Shown piece by piece: positions 1-7,782 of a stretch of DNA of 64,000 nt. The first letter of the stretch is position 1, and every line of letters begins with the position of its first letter. The notes beneath the pieces were generated by a model. That model had not been told where the DNA came from, did no database searches, and saw only the letters and a program-made list of their open reading frames with translations. The stretch is from Enhygromyxa salina (lineage in GTDB: Bacteria; Myxococcota_A; Polyangia; Nannocystales; Nannocystaceae). The translations under genes and the position numbers were made by a program. Location: the NCBI RefSeq assembly GCF_000737335.2, contig NZ_JMCC02000073.1, forward strand, positions 1 to 64,000, read 5' to 3'.

Positions 1-14
1 TATTGTGCCCCGCC

Positions 15-95
15 ACGCGACGCGACGCGACGCGACGCGACGCGACGCCCCACGACGCGACGCGACACCACGCGACGCGACGCGACGCCACTCGG
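15..95. repeat. CGACG-type pentanucleotide tandem repeat
   Basis: A run built from the unit CGACG (GACGC in other phase), interrupted by a few CCCCA and ACACCA variants. It reads open in several frames only because it is simple sequence. The rest of positions 1-597 contains no gene I can support. Confidence 0.8.
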
Positions 96-347
96 ATGCT
101 CGCGTGCGACAGCGCCTGGGTCGACGTCGTGCTCGGGGGGCACGGACCGCAGCACGGGCCGCAGCACTCGGAAATCCCATCGGCGCTCGGACGCGCGCGA
201 TCGGTGCACCGCTCGATCACTCGAAAGCGTTCGATCGACCACCGCAAGCATCGAGTGCAACCAACGCAGTCAGCATTGTTGGACCCCAAGACGCCCCTCG
301 ATCCCGAGCACGTAGCCGCCGTCTCGAACAACGAGAAGCGCACAGAA

Positions 348-490
348 GACCCGTGAGGGTCTCTCCGGGCACAATAAGAGGGCGTTGCGAGTGCATCACC
401 GAAGCCACAGCCCGACCTCGCCGACAGCGATCCATGACAACGCAAATTAGCGTCTTGAGCCCTCCGTGCCCGGAGAGACCCTCACGGGTC
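348..490. repeat. 25-bp perfect inverted repeat
   Basis: The arms at 348-372 and 466-490 are exact reverse complements (left arm begins GACCCGTGAGGGTCTC), separated by 93 bp. There is no gene between them. It could form a long cruciform or be the ends of a small non-coding mobile element. It lies downstream of the channel gene stop at 598 on the minus strand. Confidence 0.85.
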
Positions 491-597
491 GTGCGCGCTG
501 TCCGATCAGCACATCGACCCCCGCACCCGCTAAGCCGCCCACCGAGGCGATGTCCATGCAGAGGTCCACAAGCTCGACGGTCTGAGGCGAAACCTCG

Positions 598-2112
598 CTA
601 GAGTTCAGGCTCTGCCCTCGACGAGAAGTACAGCACCTTCGACCCCGCGGGGATCATCTGCGTGGCGTCGGGGTTCACGTGGTGCGCGCCGGTCTTCAAG
701 TCCCGGTAGCCCACCACGAGTACCCCATGGCTCAGCTTCAGGTCCTCGAGCACCTGGAGAAATGTCCCCGCCTCGGCGATTCCCTTGCGCGAGACATACA
801 AGCTCTGTGCACCGCGCTCCGCCACCCGCGAGAGCACCTCGGCGGTGCCGGGCATCGAGGTGGCGTGGGCCAGTAGCGCGTAGCCGACCCGCTTGGTCTC
901 GATCACCTCGTCGCAGCCGGCGGTCTGAGCGTGCCCGGCGTTCTCGCTGTCGAGGATCTCGGCCAACAAGTACAGCGGCCGGGCGCGATCGGCACAATGT
1001 CGCGCGACATACCTGCGGATCGTGAACGCGGTGAGCACCGTCGTCGCGTCCGCGGTCTGGGCTGAGACCCCGTGCTCAGCCACGATCACCGCGATCGCAG
1101 CCTTGTCCATGCGGACCTTGGCCAGCTCACTCTCGCGGGCGGCCTCGCCCGACACCCACGAGAAGTCGGATGGCAGGTCGGCCGGGCGCTCGCCCTTTGC
1201 GAACACGACCATGCGATCTGCGTACGTGGACCCGAGCTCCGCCGTGAGATCCGCGAGCAGGCTCTTGGCCGCAGGGTCGTAGCCGCAGACGACCACGTGA
1301 TCGACATATCCGCTCATTCGAAACTCCTCCTGCCGCATCGTCATGACGACGTTGAGCATGGTGTTGCCAACAATGCCGGCGAACAGCGCCAGCGTGAACA
1401 TGCCCAGCACCATCAGCACGGCCGCGACCATCCGTCCGACCGAGGTGACCGGAGCGATGTCGCCAAAGCCCACGGTCGTGAGGGTGACGATCGACCACCA
1501 CAGCCCGTCGGCCAATGTGGTGATGCCGTCGTTGGCATGGCGCTCGATCATGTAGATCGTGGTCCCGAAGGTCACGACGACGACCCCGAGAAAGCTGAGC
1601 GCGAAGATGAAGGGCAGCCGGTTGTCGGTCAGCGCCCGCGCGAGCCCAGAGAACGGGCTGGAGTATTGAAACACGCGGGTGCTTCGCAGCAGCCGCAGCA
1701 GCCGAAGCGCGCGCAGGCTCCTCAAGGCTGGCACGACCGCCAGGACCGACAGCAGATCGATCAAGTTGAGCGGGCCGGTGAGAAAGCGCAGGCGCCCCAC
1801 GACCTCCCAGTAGATCCGCTGGGTCGGGCTGCCTGCGTAGAACACGGTCTCTGGCGGTTGGTAGGTCAGCACGCGCGCCGACAGCTCCACGACCAACAGC
1901 CACAGCACGACTTTGTCGAAGATCTCGAGTCGGGCCAGCAGCAGCGAGTCGTCGTCCCACCAGATCTCGGCGCCCAGGATCGCAACCGAGCTCAAGATCA
2001 GGATGGTGACCACGACCTGCGTGATCGCCCAGCCCGGATCGTTCTCGTCGTGCAGCCACGAACGAAGCGTCTCGACGGGCGAGCGTTCTGCGCTCCGAAT
2101 CCGGGCTGCCAC
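598..2112 (-). CDS. Voltage-gated K+ channel with C-terminal TrkA/RCK domain
   Basis: A 504-residue inner-membrane potassium channel. The first half (about residues 30-240) has six hydrophobic segments, an S4-like helix with Arg at every third or fourth position (RALRLLRLLRSTR) and the selectivity filter TLTTVGFGD near residue 208. The second half begins HVVVCGYD, a Rossmann-type TrkA_N (RCK) domain that in this family gates the pore on nucleotide or ion binding. I chose the GTG at 2112 because the hydrophilic N-terminus (IRSAERSPVETLRSW) reads well from there. The frame stays open upstream to 2487, but that part overlaps the LuxR gene and is Pro/Arg-rich, so it is probably not translated. 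K+ channel identity is secure; the start is less so. Confidence 0.88.
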   Translation of the reverse strand: MAARIRSAERSPVETLRSWLHDENDPGWAITQVVVTILILSSVAILGAEIWWDDDSLLLARLEIFDKVVLWLLVVELSARVLTYQPPETVFYAGSPTQRIYWEVVGRLRFLTGPLNLIDLLSVLAVVPALRSLRALRLLRLLRSTRVFQYSSPFSGLARALTDNRLPFIFALSFLGVVVVTFGTTIYMIERHANDGITTLADGLWWSIVTLTTVGFGDIAPVTSVGRMVAAVLMVLGMFTLALFAGIVGNTMLNVVMTMRQEEFRMSGYVDHVVVCGYDPAAKSLLADLTAELGSTYADRMVVFAKGERPADLPSDFSWVSGEAARESELAKVRMDKAAIAVIVAEHGVSAQTADATTVLTAFTIRRYVARHCADRARPLYLLAEILDSENAGHAQTAGCDEVIETKRVGYALLAHATSMPGTAEVLSRVAERGAQSLYVSRKGIAEAGTFLQVLEDLKLSHGVLVVGYRDLKTGAHHVNPDATQMIPAGSKVLYFSSRAEPEL

Positions 2113-2146
2113 TTGGGCGCTGTATAGCACGCAGGTTTGGGGAGGA

Positions 2147-2545
2147 TCAGGCCCGCGACGGCGAGGTCCAGCGGGGTGAGCCCACGATCCCGTGCCGATC
2201 CGCGAGCCGAAGACCAACCTCGAGCAACCCGCGGCGGCTGTTCGTGCCGCTCTTGGCGTACACCCGGTGCAGGTGCTTGTGCACGGAGGTGTCGCGGATC
2301 CCCAGCCGCTCGCCGGTCGCGGCGGCGTCGTGGCCAAACAAGAAGTGATAGAGCAACTCGCGCTCGCGGGCGCTGAGCGGAAACGCGCGACTGAGACCCT
2401 CGATGATCCGGGTGAGCATCTCGTTGGCCATGTCGCTGGGGACCCGGTCGACCGAGGACTGCGGGCAGTAGTGGCTGCGCGAGCCATGACGACGGAGCGG
2501 GCGACGGGCGGCGGGGCGGGTCTGCGATTGCGCGGCGGGGTTCAT
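2147..2545 (-). CDS. LuxR/GerE-type HTH transcriptional regulator
   Basis: A 132-residue protein. Residues from about 60 onward match a GerE helix-turn-helix: LSARERELLYHF, then AAATGERLGI, then TSVHKHLHRVYAKSGTNSR, the recognition-helix pattern of LuxR/NarL proteins. No receiver or autoinducer domain is present; the roughly 55 residues before the HTH are basic and probably disordered. It is followed 34 bp later on the same strand by the K+ channel gene, so the two may be co-transcribed. Start taken at the ATG at 2545; an upstream in-frame ATG at 2599 is possible. Confidence 0.75.
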   Translation of the reverse strand: MNPAAQSQTRPAARRPLRRHGSRSHYCPQSSVDRVPSDMANEMLTRIIEGLSRAFPLSARERELLYHFLFGHDAAATGERLGIRDTSVHKHLHRVYAKSGTNSRRGLLEVGLRLADRHGIVGSPRWTSPSRA

Positions 2546-2899
2546 CTGGGATCCAATATGGTGGTCGGGTGGGCGAACCGTCAGGGACGCCAGTGCCACC
2601 GACGGGTGTCCGACCCGGCGTCGCGGTTGGGTCTGGGGTCCCCCCTCTAGACTGGCTCCTAGGCCGGGTTGGGTGGTCGTTTTCGCTACCTACGGGGTCG
2701 CGGCCCAAGCTCCGCGAACCGCACTGTGGCGTCGCGAACCAAGCGTCACCGATCGTCACCACGCGAGTCGGCGGCCCGACCCAGTCAGCCTGTCCGCCTC
2801 CCGCAATTTGCGAGCCGGTGACCGGGACCTTTTCACCACCGCCTGCGTCAGTAGCCGCTCGCCGCCGACATCCGCCGGCCACGTCCGTCGAAGGTTCGC
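2546..2899. other. Intergenic region between divergent genes
   Basis: About 350 bp between the LuxR-type gene (minus) and the TPR gene (plus). No supported gene; it must hold both promoters, but I see no convincing -35/-10 or sigma-54 pair. Confidence 0.5.
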
Positions 2900-3940
2900 A
2901 TGCACGCATCACGTCGCCCCTGCGCCCGCTTGGCTGCTGTCAGCCTGGCCGCGTTGCTCCTCGTTCCGGCTGTCCGCCACGCCCAAGCTGATGACGACCA
3001 GGTCAAGCGACTCGAGCGTCTGATCAAACACACCGAACAGAGCGATCCGGATTACCCGGATTTCTTGTTCCGACTCGCTGACCAATACCTCGCTCGCAAG
3101 CACGACCTCCAGGGCCAGGCGTTCGCGCTCTACGACAAGATCGACGCGGCCACGGCCAACGGCAAGCAGGGCCAGGCTCGCGCGCTCGAGACCCAACAGG
3201 CCAACCTCTTTGGCGAGGCTCGCATCGCCAGTGAGACCGCGGCCAACATCTACGAGGACTTGGTCGACAACCCGGCGTTCGCGTCCTACTCGCGCCTGGA
3301 TGAGGCCCTGTACCTCTACGCGTTCGAGCTAGGTGAGCTTGGCGAGGGTCAGCGCATGCGGGCCGCCTACATGCGTCTGATCCAGGATTTTCCCCGCAGC
3401 GCCTTCCTCCCGCACGCGTACCTGAGCTTCGCTGAGCACTACTTCAACGAGGGCGACCTCGCGGCGGCCGTCCAGTTCTACGAGAAGGTGGCGCAATTCA
3501 GCGGCAGCTCGGTGCGTGCCTATGCGCTGTACAAGCTTGGATGGTGCCACCTCAATCCAATCGGGAGCGCCGCGCCCGACTATGTGGCGAGTCTCCAATC
3601 CTTCGTTGCAACCATTGACGCGACCCTCGCAGCTGGTGCGAGCTCGGATCCGCAAGGCAAGCATCTGCGTCGCGAGGCGCGGCGCGACCTGGTCCGCGCT
3701 TACGTGCACGTTGGCAAGCCGGGCACGGCGTGGGCGTTTCTTCAGAAGGTCGGCAACGGCCCCGGCGATGACGAGCAGCACGCCCGCGACCTGATGCTTC
3801 GGCTCGCCGGGCACTATGCCAACGAGGGCATGTACGGCGATTCAACGATCATCTACGAGGAGCTGAAGACCCAGTTTCCCAACGACCCGCTGACCGCCGA
3901 CTGGCAGGCCAAGGTCAACGCGAACACCCTGGCCAAGTAG
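2900..3940 (+). CDS. Exported TPR-repeat protein
   Basis: 346 residues with a signal peptide (basic start, hydrophobic SLAALLLVPAV, cleavage probably after HAQA). The mature protein is a series of tetratricopeptide-like helical hairpins (for example YLSFAEHYFNEGDLAAAVQFYEK and YALYKLGWCHLNP), the usual scaffold of periplasmic TPR proteins. Similar proteins are common in myxobacterial envelope complexes, but there is no partner gene next to it to suggest which one. It ends at a strong hairpin (3943-3974) shared with the convergent protease gene. Confidence 0.72.
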   Translation: MHASRRPCARLAAVSLAALLLVPAVRHAQADDDQVKRLERLIKHTEQSDPDYPDFLFRLADQYLARKHDLQGQAFALYDKIDAATANGKQGQARALETQQANLFGEARIASETAANIYEDLVDNPAFASYSRLDEALYLYAFELGELGEGQRMRAAYMRLIQDFPRSAFLPHAYLSFAEHYFNEGDLAAAVQFYEKVAQFSGSSVRAYALYKLGWCHLNPIGSAAPDYVASLQSFVATIDATLAAGASSDPQGKHLRREARRDLVRAYVHVGKPGTAWAFLQKVGNGPGDDEQHARDLMLRLAGHYANEGMYGDSTIIYEELKTQFPNDPLTADWQAKVNANTLAK

Positions 3941-3942
3941 CC

Positions 3943-4024
3943 GGGCAGGCAACTGGTTTTAGCGTTGCCTGCCCGCCCAGAGCCCGCACCCTCCCGCAGG
4001 CAACTTGTTTTAGCGTTGCCCGCC
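3943..4024. terminator. Duplicated bidirectional hairpin between convergent genes
   Basis: GGGCAGGCAAC (3943-3953) pairs perfectly with GTTGCCTGCCC (3964-3974) around a TTTT-containing loop. A near copy follows at 3996-4024 (GGCAAC/GTTGCC with the same TTGTTTTAGC loop). It separates the TPR gene (plus) from the protease gene (minus) and would serve both. Confidence 0.75.
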
Positions 4025-4050
4025 CAGAGCTGTCTCAGCCGAGCGCGAGC

Positions 4051-5175
4051 TCAGGGACAGCCCGGACCTTCGCAGGTGTTGCCCACGTAGCAGTAGCGCT
4101 TCTTCGGCTTGCCGCTGGTCTTGCCGGGGCAGTCGGCGCTGCAGCTGGTGGTGCCGTTGCGGCCGTCGCAGCTCTCGCCGGCTTCGCACACGCCGTTGTC
4201 GCAGGTCGCCCCGCCGCCGCCGCCACCACAATCGGGATCCTCGCCGGGACCACACTCGACATTGCACTGGCTGTCCGCCGAGCAATCAGGCGCGGCCTCG
4301 CCGATGAAGTCGTCGATGAAGCCCTGGAACGCCGAGACGTTGGTGCTCACGCCATAGAGCAGGCACTGGGCATCGCCGTATGAGGTGATGCCAGCGACGT
4401 ATTGGGTGCCGTTGCGCGAGATGAACGCCGGACCGCCGCTGTCGCCGTTGCAGGGGCCATAGTAGGGGCTGCCGTCTTGCTCATACGAGAACTGGGTGGT
4501 GTACCCACCGCTCGAGCAACCTTGCACCGCGCAGCCCAACCCCGCGATCGGCACCTCGGACTGCAGCTTGACGCCATACTCGCTCTTCTGGATGTCAGCG
4601 TAGCCAAAGCCCACGTGGTCGAGCATGACGCCAGCGTCGTTGTTGCTCAGACCGATCGAGGCGGGCAGGTGCGGGACCGTGGGCGAGTCGTGATTGGGCG
4701 TGGACAGACGCAGCAGGCAGATGTCGTTGGCGAGCGAGTAGCGGTTGTAGCTGGGGTGGACGAGCACCTCGGACACCCAGTAGAAATCACCGTTGACGGC
4801 GTTGCCGACGAACGCCGGGCCGTCGCCAAAATACACGGACGCCTCTTCCGGCTCCATCGGGTTGAAGTTGGACCCACCCATGGCCTCGTCGCAGCAGTGC
4901 GCGGCCGTGAGCACGACCTCGGGGCTGATCAGGGTGCCCGTGCAAAATGGGCTGATCGAGACTTGGTTGCCAGAGCGCTGGTGGATGCCGACGGTCGCGG
5001 CGTACTTGTCGACGTTGCTGTAAGCCGGGGCGCCATTGATGACGCGAAACTGGTCGTCTCCAGAATCGTCGAGATCGGCGACGCAGCCAAGGCCCAGCGT
5101 CATGGCCAGGGTCATGGTGGTCAGACCCGCGCCGAAAATTGTGCGAAGGAACAGTTGGTCGTGTCGGATATTCAT
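4051..5175 (-). CDS. Secreted trypsin-like serine protease with Cys-rich tail
   Basis: 374 residues, S1 (chymotrypsin) family. The catalytic triad is visible: His in LTAAHCC (about residue 90), Asp in NDICLLRL (about 153) and Ser in CNGDSGGPAF (about 246). The mature enzyme appears to start after a propeptide at VINGAPAY. The N-terminus is an export signal ending LGLGC, a lipobox-like site, so it may be a lipoprotein. The last 100 residues are a Cys/Gly-rich tail with repeated CDNGVCEAGESCDG-type motifs that could anchor or space the enzyme. Start at the ATG at 5175, preceded by a GAGG; an ATG at 5250 adds a 25-residue tail with no signal character. Confidence 0.88.
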   Translation of the reverse strand: MNIRHDQLFLRTIFGAGLTTMTLAMTLGLGCVADLDDSGDDQFRVINGAPAYSNVDKYAATVGIHQRSGNQVSISPFCTGTLISPEVVLTAAHCCDEAMGGSNFNPMEPEEASVYFGDGPAFVGNAVNGDFYWVSEVLVHPSYNRYSLANDICLLRLSTPNHDSPTVPHLPASIGLSNNDAGVMLDHVGFGYADIQKSEYGVKLQSEVPIAGLGCAVQGCSSGGYTTQFSYEQDGSPYYGPCNGDSGGPAFISRNGTQYVAGITSYGDAQCLLYGVSTNVSAFQGFIDDFIGEAAPDCSADSQCNVECGPGEDPDCGGGGGGATCDNGVCEAGESCDGRNGTTSCSADCPGKTSGKPKKRYCYVGNTCEGPGCP

Positions 5176-5325
5176 GGCGTTGTCCGCCTCGATGAGCGTA
5201 GCTCCAACCGAAGGCGTAGGCCTTCTCCCAGACCAGCCCATCAGGATCAAGGAATTAATTTTAGAAGTGTGGCGATTGTGAGCACATTGGCCTTTAGGAC
5301 AATGCGGTGCAGATCCATCGGTATG

Positions 5326-6402
5326 TCACGCCCTATGAATTTCGTTTGTCACGATACTACCGCTAGCCTGCAGCGCGAGCGCCTCGGGGTGTGCTCGATA
5401 GTGCGCCCGCAAGCGCTTGGCCAGCGCGGCGCGGGTCTCGTCGCTGACGAGGCTTGGCGAGCGCTGGGGCAGCGCGTCCAGGATCCCGCGCAGCAGCGGC
5501 TTTTGCACGTCGGGTAGGCGCGGCAGCCAGGACGCGAGCAGCTCGCGATCCACGAACGACGGCAGCGAGCCCATGATGCCGACGTCGTTTTGATCGTGGA
5601 CCAGCAGGCCCGAGGTGGTTCCGCGGTCGAGCGTGAGGACCTGGAACAGATACAGCGAGTGATAGGCGAGCTGCTGCGCGCGCTGCTCCTCGCTCGGCGG
5701 TTGGCTGGGCTCGATCGCCTCGCCGAGCAGCGCGAGGTAGCGGTCGATCGCCGCCTCTCCAAAGCGCTGGGCCAGGCGCAGGTCGGCGTCTAGATCACCG
5801 CTCGCGTGACCCTCGAGGTAGTAGTGCGTCGCGCCGCGGCAGCGCCCGAGCGCCGGGATGAAAAAGTAGCGATCCCCCTCGGCGCTGGCCTGGGCATACA
5901 GCTCCGGCGCGACCTCGCGCAGGGCCGCGGCGAAGCTGGCGGTCGCTGCAGGATGGGGGATCGCCGGGTTGAGATCGGCCATCAACCGCCAGTACCCAAG
6001 TTGATCTGTGTCGGGCTGAGGCCCGGGCTTTGGTGGTGGAAGCCGAGGCTTGCGCTCGGTCCAGCTGATGTGGATGTGGACCGAGGGGGCCCGCGGATCC
6101 TGGGGGTGGATGATCGTCGAGAGCGCCGAGGCCGAGCCGAGCTTGCGGCTGGGATCGTCGTCGTAGTGGACCTGCGACACGTTGATCGCCGCTCGGTTGA
6201 ACACCTGGGTCTGGCCAGCGACGTAGCGGTGCCCGCCGCCGTGACGGCCGTCGTCGCGCAGCCACTCGAGCGTCTCGAACGACGGCGCCGCACCAAGCTG
6301 CACGCACAGCTGCTCGAGGCCAAGCTTGAAGCGGCGCTGCAGCGCCTCGACCAGGTCGAGCGCGGAGCCGGCGGACTGCGAGCGGGAGCGGATCCTGGCC
6401 AC
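5326..6402 (-). CDS. HemF-like coproporphyrinogen III oxidase homologue
   Basis: 358 residues from a GTG start. The segment GGGHRYVAGQTQVFNRAAIN, followed by SALSTIIHPQDPRAPSVHIH (residues 91-110), matches the aerobic coproporphyrinogen oxidase signature (HPxxPxxPxxH). YWRLMADLNP and YFFIPALGRCRGATHYYLEG fit the following core, and QNDVGIMGSLP resembles the C-terminal GIGGLF region. In HemF enzymes this core performs oxygen-dependent decarboxylation of coproporphyrinogen III in haem synthesis. The protein is divergent and no other haem gene is nearby, so a related but different substrate is possible. It is divergent from the sulfotransferase across 94 bp. Confidence 0.62.
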   Translation of the reverse strand: MARIRSRSQSAGSALDLVEALQRRFKLGLEQLCVQLGAAPSFETLEWLRDDGRHGGGHRYVAGQTQVFNRAAINVSQVHYDDDPSRKLGSASALSTIIHPQDPRAPSVHIHISWTERKPRLPPPKPGPQPDTDQLGYWRLMADLNPAIPHPAATASFAAALREVAPELYAQASAEGDRYFFIPALGRCRGATHYYLEGHASGDLDADLRLAQRFGEAAIDRYLALLGEAIEPSQPPSEEQRAQQLAYHSLYLFQVLTLDRGTTSGLLVHDQNDVGIMGSLPSFVDRELLASWLPRLPDVQKPLLRGILDALPQRSPSLVSDETRAALAKRLRAHYRAHPEALALQASGSIVTNEIHRA

Positions 6403-6496
6403 ACCCGTTGATAGCGCAGCCGGTCAGGTTCAGGCGAGGGCGGTCGCCAGCGCGCGCGAAAAGCCCGTACCGTTGGACTCCGCCCCACCCCCGCAC

Positions 6497-7675
6497 ATGT
6501 CCAACAAAAAATTGTGGTTCGTGAACCGTGTGACGTCGCTGCTCCCTGCGCCGTCGTTCGACAACGCGCGGTTGCTCGAGACCGCGGCCAAGCTCGAGGG
6601 CAAGACCGACTTCGGCGACGCGTACTTCGAGGCTGGCCTGGCTGCGCTGACCCGCTCGCTCGAGCGCGACGCCAAGCTGTCGCCGATGGGACGCCAAGCG
6701 ATCTATCGCATGATCATCCGCAATCTGTGCATGCGCCTGCGGCTGGTCGCCGACCAGCGCGAGCGGCCGCAGGTCTACGCCCGACCCCTGACGCCGCCGA
6801 TCTTGGTGCTGGGGCTGCCGCGCGCTGGCACGACTTTTTTGCATCGCCTGCTCTCGGCCATGCCCGGCGCGCGCCCGGGTCGGACCTGGGAGATCAACCA
6901 GCCGCTCCCGCCAACTCGGGGCAAGGACGATCGCTACCGGCAGGCCGCCAAGCAAGTCGCGATGATCCGCAAGCTCGCCCCCGAGCTCGACGCCAAACAT
7001 CGCGTCGATCCAGACGAGCCCGAGGAGTGCGTCTTCTTGCTCAACCCCAGCTTCTGCAGCATCGCGTGGTGGATGATCGCGCCCGTCTACAGCTACCTCG
7101 ACTGGTACGACGAGCAGGACCTCGGACCCAGCTACCACGAGTACCACGCCTACTTGCGCGCGCTGCAGGCCGCGGAGCCGGGTCGTTTCGTGCTCAAAGC
7201 TCCGGCTCATACTGGTCACCTCGCGCAGATCGTCAGTGAGATCCCAGACGTCGTGATCGTGTACGCCCACCGTGATCCCGTGACCGTCGTGGCCAGCGTC
7301 TCGAGCCTGTTCGACAGCATCTTCGGGCTGGTCACCGAGCACCACGACGCGCACCGGACGGCGCGTCGCAACCTGGAGCTGTTCATCAGGATGAGCGATC
7401 GCTGTCAGGCCGCGCGCGACGAGGGCCTCGATGATCGGGTGCTCGACATCCACTACGACGACTTGGTCACCGACCCGGTCGCCACGGCCCGGCAGATCTA
7501 CGCGCACGGTTCGATCCCGTGGCCCGAAGATGGGGAGCAGGCGCTGCGAGCACACCTGCAAGCGGGGCGGCGAACAAAGAGCCGGCACGTGTACCGGCTC
7601 GAGGACTGCGGCCTGAGCGAGGCTGAAGTTCGCGCGCGCTTCGGGGCCTATTCCGCTCGCCACCTCGACAGGTGA
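6497..7675 (+). CDS. Sulfotransferase family protein
   Basis: 392 residues. ILVLGLPRAGTTFLHRLL (about residues 103-120) is the 5'-phosphosulfate-binding loop of PAPS-dependent sulfotransferases, and VIVYAHRDPVTVVASVSSL is the 3'-phosphate-binding region. It is of the Sulfotransfer_3 style common in actinobacteria and myxobacteria. It transfers sulfate from PAPS to an unknown small-molecule or lipid acceptor in the cytoplasm. ATG at 6497 chosen; the frame is open further upstream but that would overlap the divergent gene. Confidence 0.88.
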   Translation: MSNKKLWFVNRVTSLLPAPSFDNARLLETAAKLEGKTDFGDAYFEAGLAALTRSLERDAKLSPMGRQAIYRMIIRNLCMRLRLVADQRERPQVYARPLTPPILVLGLPRAGTTFLHRLLSAMPGARPGRTWEINQPLPPTRGKDDRYRQAAKQVAMIRKLAPELDAKHRVDPDEPEECVFLLNPSFCSIAWWMIAPVYSYLDWYDEQDLGPSYHEYHAYLRALQAAEPGRFVLKAPAHTGHLAQIVSEIPDVVIVYAHRDPVTVVASVSSLFDSIFGLVTEHHDAHRTARRNLELFIRMSDRCQAARDEGLDDRVLDIHYDDLVTDPVATARQIYAHGSIPWPEDGEQALRAHLQAGRRTKSRHVYRLEDCGLSEAEVRARFGAYSARHLDR

Positions 7676-7782
7676 AGCTGCCGGCTAGCGAGCCGCGATC
7701 CGCACCAAGCGTTCCGTGATATCGGCCAGCTAGCTCCCCAGCCATTTCTCCGGCCATTTCTCCAGCTAGTTGGGCGAGACGC

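Noticed and set aside
217..597. Short open frames in the first 600 bases
   Set aside because: Frames run through simple repeats and an inverted repeat; translations are Arg-rich without any domain.
1072..2127. 351-codon plus-strand frame
   Set aside because: Antisense to the K+ channel; His/Arg/Gln-rich.
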